Position numbers and translations under genes: made by a program. This document shows positions 44,467 through 54,673 of a stretch of DNA of 64,000 bases, piece after piece. The notes beneath the pieces were generated by a model. The model was not told the origin of the DNA and made no database searches. It saw only the letters and a program-made list of their open reading frames with translations. This stretch comes from Hyunsoonleella aestuarii (GTDB lineage: Bacteria > Bacteroidota > Bacteroidia > Flavobacteriales > Flavobacteriaceae): NCBI RefSeq assembly GCF_006148925.1, contig NZ_VAWB01000001.1, forward strand, positions 772,001 to 836,000, in the 5' to 3' direction. Numbering within the stretch: position 1 is the first letter of the stretch; every line of letters starts with the position of its first letter.

Positions 44467-47328
44467 CTATTTTAATTTAAAGCTTAATCTAGCAAAAAGG
44501 AAGCGACCTGCTACACCAAATTGCTGAGAACGTCTAGACCAATCGAAACGCCCACCACTTCTGTTTGCCTCGATGGTTCTATCTGGATAAACATCTAATA
44601 AGTTATTAGCTCCAACGGTTAAAGTTAAGCTTTCTGAAGCCTGATAACCCAATGATAAATCTGTTACTACTTTAGAACTGTAAGTCTGTTGATTAGCAAC
44701 CGTTGCTGTTGCCTCAGAAACTTCGCCAAACCAAACATTTCTCAAAAAGACATTAAACTTACCTGTTGTTAAGTTATTTGTAAGGTTAACTTTAGATCTC
44801 GGTACCGCCTCTTCCAGATAAATTCTACTTTCCTCTGGGAAATAGGTTCCAACTAAACCAGCATCTTCAAGAACTTGAGAGGCTTTAATATTGCCAACTC
44901 TTTTTGTTTTAGAAAAAGTTCCAGCCAAATCGGATTTTAATCTGGCATTGGTTCCAATATTAGCTTTGTGTGTAATTACGATATCTAAACCGTTTGACTC
45001 GGTATCTATCGCATTTGCAAAAAATGCTGCTGCAGAGGCATTAGCTTGAGACAACAAATTATCTAGTTCTGTCCCAGTACCTGGGCCTTTAAATTGCCCC
45101 GTGTAAACCACACGATCATCAATTCCTACAAAGAATCCGTCTACAGTTAATGTTAAATTAGCATCTGGCATTTTAGCCGTAAACCCTAAACTAATACTTC
45201 TTGAAGTTTCTTCTTTTAGTTCTGGAATACCTAACAATTTCGCTGCACGACTATCATTTGAAAAGGTTCCAACCTCAACCGGGATACCGTCTTGAAAAAT
45301 TGTAGATGTTGAGTTAAAATTTAACTGATGTAATGAGGGTGCTCTAAAACCAGTATTCAATGCTGCTCTAATATTAACATTTTCACTAGCCTTTAAACGT
45401 GTCGCTAATTTGAAGTTAATTGTAGAACCAAAGTCTGAGTAATTTTCGAAACGTGTAGCGAAACTAGCTAAAAATGTTTCAGAGAAATCTGCTTCTAAAT
45501 CAAAATAGGCTGCAATACTGCTTCGCCCTCTCGATAATTCATTCGCTGGACTAAATCCAGGAAACACCTGAGCTCCACCAGCTCTCGATCTGCCGAAAAA
45601 GTCCACTGCAGGATTTTGAATTGGATTTGTTATTAAGTCCCCTTCTTGTGTATACTGACCGTAAGAAGGCTCTTCACCGGCGATGACTTCATAATTTTCT
45701 AGTCTGTATTCTGCACCAAAAGCGACATTTAAGCCACTTAATTTGTCTTCAAAAAACTGATTAACGTCTAAGTTAACCGTATTCTGCATGAAGTTAAAGC
45801 CTCCTGCATCAAAAAATGTTGGTGAAGCATTTTGCAACGATGCATTAAAGGTATTTCCTATGGTGTACAAAAATTCATTTTTACCCCATGTGTTACTCAA
45901 ATCTACATTCCAGCCATTAACTACTCCTTTAATACCAACCGCAAGAGATTTATCGGTAATGGTAGAGTTAATTTCAGGTAAAAACCCATTTATATAAGCT
46001 GGCGTATAGGTTCTACTCTCGTTAGGCCTTCTATAAAAACCGGCCGAATTTCCTTTTCTAGAACTTGCCCCCGCAAAAGAGTATAATTCTGTTCCTACAT
46101 CATCTAGAGGCAAAGATAAGTTTGCAAAAAAGCGACCACCACGAACCTCAGATTGACCCACGCGCATATTATAATCACTTCGGACTTGACCTCTAGCGGC
46201 CAATTCAGCTGTTGTATTGTCTTCAAATAAAAATGTTTGCAGGTCTGCTTTGGTTGCAGTAGGGCTTAATCCAAATCCTGCAGCATTACCATATTGTATA
46301 ACATCTGCAACATCATCATCTAACAGTTGGGACAAATTATAGCCATCGTCATTAGCAAATCTTTCAACAGTATTATAACGATTAAATAAAGTGCCTTCCC
46401 ATTCTTTCATTCTACTGTAGTCTTCTCTAAAATCGAAATCTCCAGTAAAATTGATAAATCCACCATTATCTCCTAAGGGTAAACCATAATTTGCGCTTAC
46501 ATTAATAGTTTCTCCATCAACACCACCTGTTTGTCCATTAGCATTTTTGGCAAAATTAGCACCAGTAGTTACATTTAACCTAAGCTCATTTACAGAGTTA
46601 TCCAATACAATATTAATAACCCCAGCAATGGCATCAGAGCCATATTGAGCAGCCGCACCATCACGTAATACTTCTAATCTTTGAATCGCTGCTGATGGAA
46701 TCGCATTTAAATCGGTTCCAACACTACCACGACCAAAAGTACCATTAACATTGACTAATGAAGAGTTATGTCGCCTTTTACCATTTACCAATACCAATAC
46801 TTGATCTGGCCCTAACCCTCTTAACGACGCAGGGTCTATATGGTCGGTACCATCTGAAATTGTTTGGGTGTTTGATGTAAACGAGGGTGCTACGAAATTT
46901 AAAATCTGATTCAAATTTACTTGTGGTCCTGCAGATGTTAATTCTGAAATGTCAATAACATCAACGGGAACTGGTGTATCGATCGCTGTTCTACTTGGAT
47001 TTCTTGAACCCACTAAAACAACAGCATCAAGTGATACTCCAGACTTCATTGTAACATTTAAGGTACTGCCGTTAACGTTAACCTCTTGAGAATCGTACCC
47101 TACGTAAGAAAACACTAAAACATCTCCATTGCTGGCTGAAATAGTGTAGTTTCCATCAAAATCTGTAGTTGTTCCTGTTGTGGTCCCCTTAAGAACCACC
47201 GAAACTCCTGGGAGTGGTTGTGAGGAGTCGTCTAAAACAGTTCCAGAAACCTCTTGTCCCATGACTAAATTTGATATTCCTAAAAACATCAAAAACATTA
47301 AAAATTTGATAGGTAATAATTTAATCAT
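44467..47328 (-). CDS. TonB-dependent receptor without SusD partner
   Basis: A 953-residue outer-membrane receptor. I start it at 47328, which gives the signal peptide MIKLLPIKFLMFLMFLGISN and cleavage near VMGQ. The open frame reaches 17 codons further without a credible start. A carboxypeptidase-regulatory-like domain (VSGTVLDDSSQPLPGVSVVL) is followed by a plug with RLEVLRDGAAAQYGSDAIAG and the barrel. The C-terminus is ARLSFKLK. The RDGAAAQYGSDA plug motif resembles receptors for iron complexes and small organics rather than SusC. A terminator and its own start separate it from the SusCD pair. Confidence 0.93.
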   Translation of the reverse strand: MIKLLPIKFLMFLMFLGISNLVMGQEVSGTVLDDSSQPLPGVSVVLKGTTTGTTTDFDGNYTISASNGDVLVFSYVGYDSQEVNVNGSTLNVTMKSGVSLDAVVLVGSRNPSRTAIDTPVPVDVIDISELTSAGPQVNLNQILNFVAPSFTSNTQTISDGTDHIDPASLRGLGPDQVLVLVNGKRRHNSSLVNVNGTFGRGSVGTDLNAIPSAAIQRLEVLRDGAAAQYGSDAIAGVINIVLDNSVNELRLNVTTGANFAKNANGQTGGVDGETINVSANYGLPLGDNGGFINFTGDFDFREDYSRMKEWEGTLFNRYNTVERFANDDGYNLSQLLDDDVADVIQYGNAAGFGLSPTATKADLQTFLFEDNTTAELAARGQVRSDYNMRVGQSEVRGGRFFANLSLPLDDVGTELYSFAGASSRKGNSAGFYRRPNESRTYTPAYINGFLPEINSTITDKSLAVGIKGVVNGWNVDLSNTWGKNEFLYTIGNTFNASLQNASPTFFDAGGFNFMQNTVNLDVNQFFEDKLSGLNVAFGAEYRLENYEVIAGEEPSYGQYTQEGDLITNPIQNPAVDFFGRSRAGGAQVFPGFSPANELSRGRSSIAAYFDLEADFSETFLASFATRFENYSDFGSTINFKLATRLKASENVNIRAALNTGFRAPSLHQLNFNSTSTIFQDGIPVEVGTFSNDSRAAKLLGIPELKEETSRSISLGFTAKMPDANLTLTVDGFFVGIDDRVVYTGQFKGPGTGTELDNLLSQANASAAAFFANAIDTESNGLDIVITHKANIGTNARLKSDLAGTFSKTKRVGNIKASQVLEDAGLVGTYFPEESRIYLEEAVPRSKVNLTNNLTTGKFNVFLRNVWFGEVSEATATVANQQTYSSKVVTDLSLGYQASESLTLTVGANNLLDVYPDRTIEANRSGGRFDWSRRSQQFGVAGRFLFARLSFKLK

Positions 47329-47584
47329 AATGAAATTATTTTGAGTTAGTAATGCTAATATATACATATAAATTAGCAAATTGTTGTCAAATTCTAATTT
47401 TTTAAGTTACAAAATTGCTTAATTATTATTTTTTAATGGTAAATTTTACAAAATCCATAACATCAATCTCCTCAAAATCAATCCAGAAATATAGAATACA
47501 TATAATTCACAAAACACCATGTATGTCAGTTAATTTTCAATTTAAAAAAACATTTCAAAAAATTTAATGTCCATAGTATTTGCT

Positions 47585-47592
47585 TAAATTTG
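47585..47592 (+). promoter_or_regulatory. -7 element upstream of aspS
   Basis: TAAATTTG matches TAnnTTTG, 18 bases before the ATG at 47611. The rest of the gap between the two divergent genes (47329-47584) shows nothing else I can name. Confidence 0.55.
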
Positions 47593-47610
47593 CACTTCAA
47601 TTTTACAACA

Positions 47611-49365
47611 ATGTATAGAAGTCATAATTGCGGGGAATTAAGAGCCGCAAATATTAATACAGAGGTCACCTTAGCAGGTTGGGTTCAAAAGTCTAGAGAT
47701 AAAGGGTTTATAGTTTGGGTGGACTTGCGAGACCGATATGGTATTACTCAATTGGTGTTTGATGAAGAACGTACCTCTAGAGATTTAATTGAAAAAGCTC
47801 AGAATTTAGGCCGTGAATATGTGATTCAAGTTAAAGGGCTAGTTATAGAGCGTGCTTCAAAAAACCCAAATATTGCTACTGGTGATATCGAAATATTAGT
47901 TTCTGAATTAACAGTTTTAAATGAAGCGTTACTGCCTCCTTTTACCATTGAAGATAAAACGGATGGCGGGGAAGATTTACGCATGAAATATCGCTATTTA
48001 GATATTCGTCGTAATCCAGTAAAAAACAGTTTAATCTTTAGGCATAAGGTTACACAAGAAGTCCGTAATTATTTATCCAACGAAGGATTTATTGAAGTTG
48101 AAACGCCTTATTTGATAAAATCTACTCCAGAAGGTGCTCGGGATTTTGTTGTGCCTTCTCGTATGAATGAAGGTCAGTTTTATGCCTTACCTCAGTCTCC
48201 ACAAACATTCAAGCAACTACTAATGGTTGGCGGCATGGATAAATACTTTCAAATTGTAAAATGCTTTCGAGATGAAGATTTGAGAGCAGATAGACAACCA
48301 GAGTTTACCCAGATTGATTGTGAAATGGCATTCATTGAACAAGAAGATATCTTAAATGCTTTTGAAGGTTTAACAAGACATTTACTTAAAGAAGTTAATG
48401 GTGTGGAAGTAGATAAATTTCCGCGAATGCTATACGATGATGCCATGCGTCTCTACGGAAATGATAAACCTGATATTCGATTTGGAATGCAGTTTGGCGA
48501 GCTTAATGATGTTGCTCAACACAAGGACTTTAATGTTTTTAATTCAGCAGAATTAGTAGTTGGAATTGCAGTTCCTGGGGGTAACAGTTATACTAGAAAA
48601 GAAATTGATAAATTAATTGAATGGATAAGACGACCGCAAATTGGTGCCCTTGGAATGGTTTATTGTAGATGTAATGATGATGACTCATATAAGTCTTCTG
48701 TAGATAAGTTTTACAATCAGGAGGATTTAGCTAAATGGGCTGAAGTTACTGGCGCAAAACCAGGTGATTTAATCTGTGTGCTTTCTGGAAACACCAATAA
48801 AGTTAGATCACAATTAAGTGCTTTACGAATGGAGTTAGCAGAACGATTGGGCCTACGAAAACCAGATGAATTTGCTCCGCTTTGGGTTATGGATTTCCCT
48901 TTATTGGAATGGGATCAAGAAACCGAGCGTTACCATGCGATGCATCATCCGTTTACATCTCCAAAACCTGGACAGATTGAATTATTAAAAACTGACCCAG
49001 GCGCTGTTAAAGCGAATGCTTACGACTTAGTATTAAATGGTAATGAAATTGGTGGTGGTTCTATAAGAATCCATGATAAAGAAACACAATCTTTAATGTT
49101 CGATTATTTAGGCTTTACACCAGAAGAAGCCAAAGCGCAGTTTGGATTTTTAATGGATGCCTTTCAATATGGCGCACCACCTCATGGTGGTTTGGCATTT
49201 GGGCTTGATAGATTAGTTGCTATTTTAGGTGGTCAAGAAACCATTCGTGATTTTATTGCGTTCCCTAAAAACAACTCTGGACGGGATGTTATGATTGATG
49301 CTCCAGCGCCAATTGATGATACCCAATTAGAAGAATTAAGTTTAAAGCTTAATTTTAAATCATAA
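47611..49365 (+). CDS. aspS: Aspartyl-tRNA synthetase
   Basis: Class IIb synthetase charging tRNA-Asp. The start at 47611 ([11 protein letters not shown]) is the conserved N-terminus; seven upstream in-frame codons overlap the promoter. The 584-residue length and the GAD insertion (about 290-400) mark the bacterial type. Motif 2 is [18 protein letters not shown] (about 216-233) and motif 3 is [13 protein letters not shown] near 530. It is followed by an intrinsic terminator. Confidence 0.97.
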   Translation: MYRSHNCGELRAANINTEVTLAGWVQKSRDKGFIVWVDLRDRYGITQLVFDEERTSRDLIEKAQNLGREYVIQVKGLVIERASKNPNIATGDIEILVSELTVLNEALLPPFTIEDKTDGGEDLRMKYRYLDIRRNPVKNSLIFRHKVTQEVRNYLSNEGFIEVETPYLIKSTPEGARDFVVPSRMNEGQFYALPQSPQTFKQLLMVGGMDKYFQIVKCFRDEDLRADRQPEFTQIDCEMAFIEQEDILNAFEGLTRHLLKEVNGVEVDKFPRMLYDDAMRLYGNDKPDIRFGMQFGELNDVAQHKDFNVFNSAELVVGIAVPGGNSYTRKEIDKLIEWIRRPQIGALGMVYCRCNDDDSYKSSVDKFYNQEDLAKWAEVTGAKPGDLICVLSGNTNKVRSQLSALRMELAERLGLRKPDEFAPLWVMDFPLLEWDQETERYHAMHHPFTSPKPGQIELLKTDPGAVKANAYDLVLNGNEIGGGSIRIHDKETQSLMFDYLGFTPEEAKAQFGFLMDAFQYGAPPHGGLAFGLDRLVAILGGQETIRDFIAFPKNNSGRDVMIDAPAPIDDTQLEELSLKLNFKS

Positions 49366-49368
49366 TTT

Positions 49369-49393
49369 AAATCCTGCTAATGCAGGATTTTTT
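49369..49393 (+). terminator. Intrinsic terminator after aspS
   Basis: AAATCCTGC pairs with GCAGGATTT over TAAT and is followed by further T residues. Confidence 0.85.
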
Positions 49394-49413
49394 GTTAATT
49401 TTAAATCATTCCT

Positions 49414-50124
49414 ATGAAACATTTTTCACTTCTATTATTTGTTCTATTTGTATCGATTTTGCATTCGCAAGAACTAACCGGACCTCAGCTATTGGACAAA
49501 ACCATTACTTATCATGACCCTAATAGTAATTGGAAAACCTTCAATGGAAGTCTTCAAATTACTATGGAGATTCCGGAGAAACCAAATAGGAATAGCGATA
49601 TATATATCGATTTGCCAAAACAATTCTTTTCAGTAAAAGCTACAATTGAAGACAACGTTACAGAGTATATTGTCAATAAAGATAGTGTTACCATTATTCT
49701 AAACGCTGTTAAAAATCCTTCTGAGTCTGTTTTAAAAGAAAACCGTTTAAGTAAAGACAGAGCTAAGCTCTATAAAAATTATTATACTTACCTATACGGT
49801 TTACCAATGAAATTGAAAGATGAAGGCACCATTATTTCAGATAAAGTGATGTCGAAAACATTTAAAGGAAAATCGTATTGGGTATTAAAAGTGACTTATA
49901 GAAAAGATGTTGGTGATGACATATGGTACTTTTATTTTGATAAAAATACCTTCGCTATGGAGGTATACCAGTTTTTTCATGAGGAGTCGAAAAATGATGG
50001 AGAATATATTTTGCTCTCCGGCGAAGAAATAATAAACGGTATAAAAATGCCAAAAAATAGGGCCTGGTATATGAACAAAGACGACAAGTACTTAGGAACA
50101 GACATTTTACATCCTTCTAAATAA
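49414..50124 (+). CDS. LolA-like periplasmic protein (DUF6503-like)
   Basis: A 236-residue exported protein with a signal peptide (MKHFSLLLFVLFVSILHSQ) and a fold suggested by long antiparallel strands and the block YYTYLYGLPMKLKDEGT. It resembles the LolA-like DUF6503 proteins of flavobacteria. LolA-type proteins shield lipid chains, but whether this one carries a lipid is unknown. It sits four bases before the ClC gene, so the two are probably co-transcribed. Confidence 0.65.
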   Translation: MKHFSLLLFVLFVSILHSQELTGPQLLDKTITYHDPNSNWKTFNGSLQITMEIPEKPNRNSDIYIDLPKQFFSVKATIEDNVTEYIVNKDSVTIILNAVKNPSESVLKENRLSKDRAKLYKNYYTYLYGLPMKLKDEGTIISDKVMSKTFKGKSYWVLKVTYRKDVGDDIWYFYFDKNTFAMEVYQFFHEESKNDGEYILLSGEEIINGIKMPKNRAWYMNKDDKYLGTDILHPSK

Positions 50125-50128
50125 ATCC

Positions 50129-51910
50129 ATGAGTTTTAAAAGTCTATTACGAAAATTTTTAATTTGGAAATATAAACATATTTCGGAACGTCAATTCGTA
50201 TATATACTTAGTATTTTAGTTGGTTTTTTAGCTGGTATTGGCACGGTTACATTAAAGAACTTAGTGCACTATATAAGGCTGCTTTTCGAAATCAATATTT
50301 TTAAAAATTACCAATATTCTCTTTACTTCATATTTCCAATAATAGGCTTATTGTTGGTTTATATTATAAAACAAACTTGGTTAAAAAAGCATATTGGTCA
50401 TGGCATATCATCCACCTTACACGCCATTTCAAAACTTAATGGAATAATTCCGAGATATAATATATATGCCGCTTTAATAACTGCTCCTCTAACAGTTGGT
50501 TTCGGTGGTTCGGTAGGGCTTCAAGGTCCTGCGGTAAGTGTTGGTTCTGCTCTTGGATCAAATGCAGCTCGCTTGTTTCATATGAACACAAAAACGAGAA
50601 TGTTATTAATAGGTTGTGCGGCAGCTGGCGCTATGGCATCTATGTTTAAAGCTCCTATTGCAGCCATTATTTTTGCTATAGAAATTTTTAGTTTAGACAT
50701 TGCGTTTACTTCCCTTGTGCCCCTTTTACTAGCTTCTGTTTCTGCTGTGGTAACATCTTATATGTTTTTAGGAACAGATGTTTTATTACGTTTTGAATTA
50801 ACAGATAAGTTTGAGGTCAATGATATTGCTTTCTATGTTGTTCTTGCACTAGTTACTGGTTTGGCATCTGTATATTTTTCAAAGGTTTTCTTTGGAATTA
50901 CAAACTTTTTTAATCGATTTAAAAGTCGTGCAAAACGGCTCCTAATTGGAGGTTTAGCAATTGGTACTATGCTATATTTTATTCCACCTCTTTATGGTGA
51001 GGGCTATGGTATTATGAATAATTTACTAAAAGGGGACCACCTTTCTGCAATTGGAACGACCCCTTTTAATCTAGATTTAACTAACATTTGGATTGTTATT
51101 GGTTTATTATTAGGAATTGGAGTTTTTAAGGCTATTGCCATGACCACTACTTTTGGAGCAGGCGGTGTTGGTGGAGTATTCATTCCTACATTGGTTATGG
51201 GTAGTGTATTAGGTAATGCCTTTGCTAAAGTTATTAATAATATTGGATTAGACTTTCAAGTTTCTGAATCTAATTTTACTTTAATTGGTATGACAGGTCT
51301 CATGGCAGGAGTCCTACATGCGCCCTTAACGGCTATTTTCTTGATTGCTGAAATTACTGGTGGTTATGAATTATTTGTCCCCCTTATGATAGTTTCGGCA
51401 ATCTCATTCGCAATTACCAAATATTATATATCACATTCCATATATACTCTTAAACTTGCTGAAAGAGGTGAGTTGATGACTCATGATAAAGATCAAAATG
51501 TTTTAATGGTATTAGACATAGATAAAGTTATTGAAACTAATTTTATCATTTTAAAACCCAATATGAAACTAGGTGATATTCTTAAAAGTGCCGTAGCAAA
51601 ATCTTCTAGAAATCATTTCCCAGTTGTTAACGACAATCATGAATTCCTCGGTGTTATTCGCTTAGATGATATTAGACATATTATGTTTGACAATACGCTC
51701 TATGACAAAGTAGAAGCCTCTAGTCTTATGCATGCCGATGCTGGTATTATTGATTATGATTACGATTCGATGAATGATATTATGGAAAAATTTAAAACAA
51801 GTGGCGCTTGGAATCTGCCAGTTATTAAAAGTGGCAAGTATTATGGTTACATTTCAAAATCTAAATTACTAACCGCTTACAGAAGGCAATTAATTGAGTT
51901 CACAAAATAA
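50129..51910 (+). CDS. ClC family chloride channel with C-terminal CBS domains
   Basis: A 593-residue membrane protein with the ClC fold (about residues 20-435) followed by two CBS domains (about 450-590) that usually bind nucleotides. Filter motifs are GHGIS (90-94) in place of GSGIP, GLQGP (130-134) in place of GREGP, and GGVFIPTLVMG (near 350). The gating glutamate of GREGP is Gln132 here. The intracellular proton glutamate is also absent (FAIEIF, where the antiporters have an EE pair). It is therefore more likely a passive anion channel than a Cl-/H+ exchanger. Confidence 0.9.
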   Translation: MSFKSLLRKFLIWKYKHISERQFVYILSILVGFLAGIGTVTLKNLVHYIRLLFEINIFKNYQYSLYFIFPIIGLLLVYIIKQTWLKKHIGHGISSTLHAISKLNGIIPRYNIYAALITAPLTVGFGGSVGLQGPAVSVGSALGSNAARLFHMNTKTRMLLIGCAAAGAMASMFKAPIAAIIFAIEIFSLDIAFTSLVPLLLASVSAVVTSYMFLGTDVLLRFELTDKFEVNDIAFYVVLALVTGLASVYFSKVFFGITNFFNRFKSRAKRLLIGGLAIGTMLYFIPPLYGEGYGIMNNLLKGDHLSAIGTTPFNLDLTNIWIVIGLLLGIGVFKAIAMTTTFGAGGVGGVFIPTLVMGSVLGNAFAKVINNIGLDFQVSESNFTLIGMTGLMAGVLHAPLTAIFLIAEITGGYELFVPLMIVSAISFAITKYYISHSIYTLKLAERGELMTHDKDQNVLMVLDIDKVIETNFIILKPNMKLGDILKSAVAKSSRNHFPVVNDNHEFLGVIRLDDIRHIMFDNTLYDKVEASSLMHADAGIIDYDYDSMNDIMEKFKTSGAWNLPVIKSGKYYGYISKSKLLTAYRRQLIEFTK

Positions 51911-51911
51911 C

Positions 51912-52148
51912 ATGAAGTATCTTATTATAATTTTAGCTCTTGCTACAGTTACTAGTATTATTTTAGGATTTACAATGGATGTAAGCTACTCTCAAAAACT
52001 CATTGGTTATGGCGTTGCTGGACTATTTCTTGTTGTATTTCCTTTGTTTTCTTATCACCATTGGAAAGATAAAAATGTTAAAGACTACATGCTTACCAAA
52101 GAGAATTTGGACAAAATGAGAGAAAATCAGCGTAAAAAAAAATATTAG
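51912..52148 (+). CDS. Small two-helix membrane protein
   Basis: A 78-residue protein with two membrane helices (about 2-20 and 29-48) and a strongly basic C-terminal tail (ENLDKMRENQRKKKY). The ATG at 51912 follows the ClC stop by one base. A TTG 18 bases earlier would overlap the ClC gene and is less likely. Conserved small proteins of this layout are common in flavobacteria; the function is unknown. It ends four bases inside the convergent tadA gene. Confidence 0.7.
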   Translation: MKYLIIILALATVTSIILGFTMDVSYSQKLIGYGVAGLFLVVFPLFSYHHWKDKNVKDYMLTKENLDKMRENQRKKKY

Positions 52149-52594
52149 TTCAAATTTCGTCTTTCAACAAAGAATCGCTTTAAAAGTCTAGAAGCTTCTT
52201 CTTGTAATACTCCACCTGAAATAATGGTTTTAGGATGCAACTTGGTTTTCAAATTAATACAACCACGTTGTTCATCTCTAGCTCCAAAAACAATTTTAGA
52301 AATCTGACTCCAATTTAAAGCCCCTGCACACATTTGGCACGGCTCTAAAGTAACATAAAGGGCACAATTCATTAAATACTTTCCTCCTAAATAATTAGCT
52401 GCGGCGGTAATAGCCTGCATTTCGGCATGTGCTGTAACATCATTTAAAGTTTCGGTAAGATTATGACCTCTTGCTATTATTTTATTATCAATTACAACCA
52501 CCGCTCCAACTGGAACTTCACCTTTTTCAAAAGCAGCCTCTGCCTCTTGAAGTGCCCGTTTCATAAAATAGATGTCGTCAAATGGTTCTATCAT
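52145..52594 (-). CDS. tadA: tRNA adenosine(34) deaminase
   Basis: Converts A34 to inosine in tRNA-Arg(ACG). The 149-residue product has the zinc deaminase motifs HAEMQAI (near 56, with the catalytic Glu) and PCQMCAGALNWSQI (near 86). The conserved RGCINLKTKL follows. It is divergent from dxs. The long open frame running antisense through this gene is an extension of the dxs frame, not a gene. Confidence 0.94.
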   Translation of the reverse strand: MIEPFDDIYFMKRALQEAEAAFEKGEVPVGAVVVIDNKIIARGHNLTETLNDVTAHAEMQAITAAANYLGGKYLMNCALYVTLEPCQMCAGALNWSQISKIVFGARDEQRGCINLKTKLHPKTIISGGVLQEEASRLLKRFFVERRNLN

Positions 52595-52621
52595 AATAGC
52601 AAAAATACAAATTCATTCTTG

Positions 52622-52629
52622 TACTTTTG
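52622..52629 (+). promoter_or_regulatory. -7 element of dxs
   Basis: TACTTTTG matches TAnnTTTG and ends only four bases before the GTG start, so the transcript may be nearly leaderless. Confidence 0.5.
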
Positions 52630-52633
52630 TTCC

Positions 52634-54403
52634 GTGCATAAAAGCTTATTAAATAGAATTAACACCCCAAAGGAACTGCGACATCTAGCACTCGAACAGT
52701 TACCTCGTCTTGCAAAAGAATTACGTGAATTCATCATTAATATTGTTGCAACTAAAGAAGGCCATTTAGGGGCAAGTTTAGGTGTTGTTGAATTAACAAT
52801 TGCCCTTCATTATGTTTTTAACACCCCTGAAGATCTACTTGTATGGGATGTTGGGCACCAAGCCTATGGACATAAAATCTTAACTGGAAGGAAAGACATT
52901 TTCCATACCAATAGACAATTAGGTGGCTTAAGCGGCTTTCCTAAACAAGATGAAAGTGTTTATGACGCATTTGGTGTAGGGCATGCCTCTACATCAATTT
53001 CTGCAGCGCTTGGTATGGCTATTGCTTCGCAATTAAAAGGCGAAAATAAGCACCATATTGCCGTAATTGGGGATGCTAGTATTGCTAGTGGAATGGCTTT
53101 TGAAGGTTTAAATCATGCTGGTGTTACTGATGCTAACCTATTAGTTATTCTAAATGATAATGCTATTGGAATTGACCCTAGTGTTGGAGCACTAAAACAA
53201 TACTTAACGAATGTAAAGAAAGGGACTCAAAAGCAGGATAACATATTTGAAGCTCTAAACTTTGATTATTCTGGGCCCATAGATGGCCATGACATAAATA
53301 CAATTATTTCGGAATTAAATCGACTTAAAACTATAAAAGGTCCTAAATTCTTGCATGTTATTACTACTAAAGGAAAAGGTTTAAAACAAGCGGAATTAGA
53401 TCAAGTAAAATATCACGCTCCAGGTAAATTTGATGCTTCTACAGGAAATTTAATTCCTAAATCTGAAAAAACTCAAGCTCCGAAATATCAAGATGTATTT
53501 GGACATACCATTGTCGAATTAGCTAAACAAAATAAAAATATAGTAGGCATCACTCCTGCTATGCCAACTGGAAGTTCATTAAAATATATGATGGAGGCTA
53601 TTCCAGATAGGGCGTTTGATGTGGGCATTGCCGAACAGCATGCGGTTACCTTGTCCGCAGGAATGGCTGCTCAAGGATTAGTTCCGTTTTGCAATATTTA
53701 CTCTACGTTTTTACAACGCTCATACGACCAAATTATTCATGATGTTGCACTTCAAAAATTACCTGTTATTTTTTGTTTAGACCGTTCAGGATTGGTTGGT
53801 GAAGATGGTGCGACACATCATGGCGTGTTTGATTTAAGTTATTTAAGATGCATTCCTAACATTATCATTTTTGCTCCGAGAAATGAAATAGAATTACGTA
53901 ATATCATGTACACCGCCCAATTGGGTTTAGATTTACCAATTGCTATTCGCTATCCTCGTGGAAGCGGTGTCATAATAGACTGGGAAAAACCTTTTTCAAA
54001 AATTGAACTAGGAAAAGGGGTACAACTAAAAGATGGAAATCACTTAGCTGTTCTAACTATAGGAAGCATAGCAAAAAATGTTTCTGAAGCTATCGATTCA
54101 TTGGGTGTTGGACATTACGACATGCGTTTTGTAAAACCTTTAGATGAAGAATTATTACATAGTATTTTCAAAAAATATCAAAATATTATTACCGTGGAAG
54201 ATAATTCTATTAATGGTGGATTTGGCAGTGCTATATTAGAATTTGCTGCACGTAACAACTACCAAAATAAAATTAAACTATTAGGAATCCCAGATAGTTT
54301 TATAGAACACGCTAGTGTTAGTGAATTGCAAGAATCCATTAATCTAGACTCAGAAAGACTAAATAGGTATTTCAGAAAAATACTGGATCAAATTACTTCT
54401 TAG
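52634..54403 (+). CDS. dxs: 1-deoxy-D-xylulose-5-phosphate synthase
   Basis: First enzyme of the MEP isoprenoid pathway: joins pyruvate and glyceraldehyde-3-phosphate with thiamine diphosphate. I start it at GTG 52634 (MHKSLLNRINTPKELRHL), which gives 589 residues and the usual N-terminus. The frame is open 57 codons further, but only antisense to tadA. Visible are TKEGHLGASLGVVELTIALH (about 42-61), GDASIASGMAFEG (TPP site) and EDGATHHGVFD. It supplies precursors to the polyprenyl synthase encoded 20 kb away. Confidence 0.95.
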   Translation: MHKSLLNRINTPKELRHLALEQLPRLAKELREFIINIVATKEGHLGASLGVVELTIALHYVFNTPEDLLVWDVGHQAYGHKILTGRKDIFHTNRQLGGLSGFPKQDESVYDAFGVGHASTSISAALGMAIASQLKGENKHHIAVIGDASIASGMAFEGLNHAGVTDANLLVILNDNAIGIDPSVGALKQYLTNVKKGTQKQDNIFEALNFDYSGPIDGHDINTIISELNRLKTIKGPKFLHVITTKGKGLKQAELDQVKYHAPGKFDASTGNLIPKSEKTQAPKYQDVFGHTIVELAKQNKNIVGITPAMPTGSSLKYMMEAIPDRAFDVGIAEQHAVTLSAGMAAQGLVPFCNIYSTFLQRSYDQIIHDVALQKLPVIFCLDRSGLVGEDGATHHGVFDLSYLRCIPNIIIFAPRNEIELRNIMYTAQLGLDLPIAIRYPRGSGVIIDWEKPFSKIELGKGVQLKDGNHLAVLTIGSIAKNVSEAIDSLGVGHYDMRFVKPLDEELLHSIFKKYQNIITVEDNSINGGFGSAILEFAARNNYQNKIKLLGIPDSFIEHASVSELQESINLDSERLNRYFRKILDQITS

Positions 54404-54521
54404 CAGAATAGTACTGTTGTAATTCATCATCTGGTGATGAACTTGAAACCTCATTAATTGCTAATAGGCAAGCACAGGTTACAAAAAAAACAACGAGTGC
54501 TCCAAGTAAATTCTTTTTCAT
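54393..54521 (-). CDS. Small exported or membrane peptide, 42 residues
   Basis: ATG at 54521 opens a 42-codon frame: MKKNLLGALVVFFVT, then CACLLAINEV, then an acidic, polar end SSSSPDDELQQYYSAKK. It has a single hydrophobic segment with two cysteines (Cys16 and Cys18), which could be a short lipoprotein signal or a membrane anchor. It converges on dxs, overlapping its last 11 bases. Similar short proteins occur in flavobacteria, as far as I recall. No function is known to me. Confidence 0.6.
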   Translation of the reverse strand: MKKNLLGALVVFFVTCACLLAINEVSSSSPDDELQQYYSAKK

Positions 54522-54673
54522 TGTTAGTAGGTTGCTATTAATTTGGGGTTAAATATAACATCATTATCGACAAAAAACAACTATTTTTCGATGAACTGCA
54601 TAATTTTATTAAATGACTTATGAACAATTTTCGTAGGAGAATTAGATTTATTACTTAGTTTAACCCCTCTTCC

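Noticed and set aside
52463-52633. The dxs frame is open 57 codons upstream of the GTG start
   Set aside because: The extension runs antisense through tadA, has no family similarity and precedes the TACTTTTG promoter box. The GTG at 52634 gives the normal DXS N-terminus.
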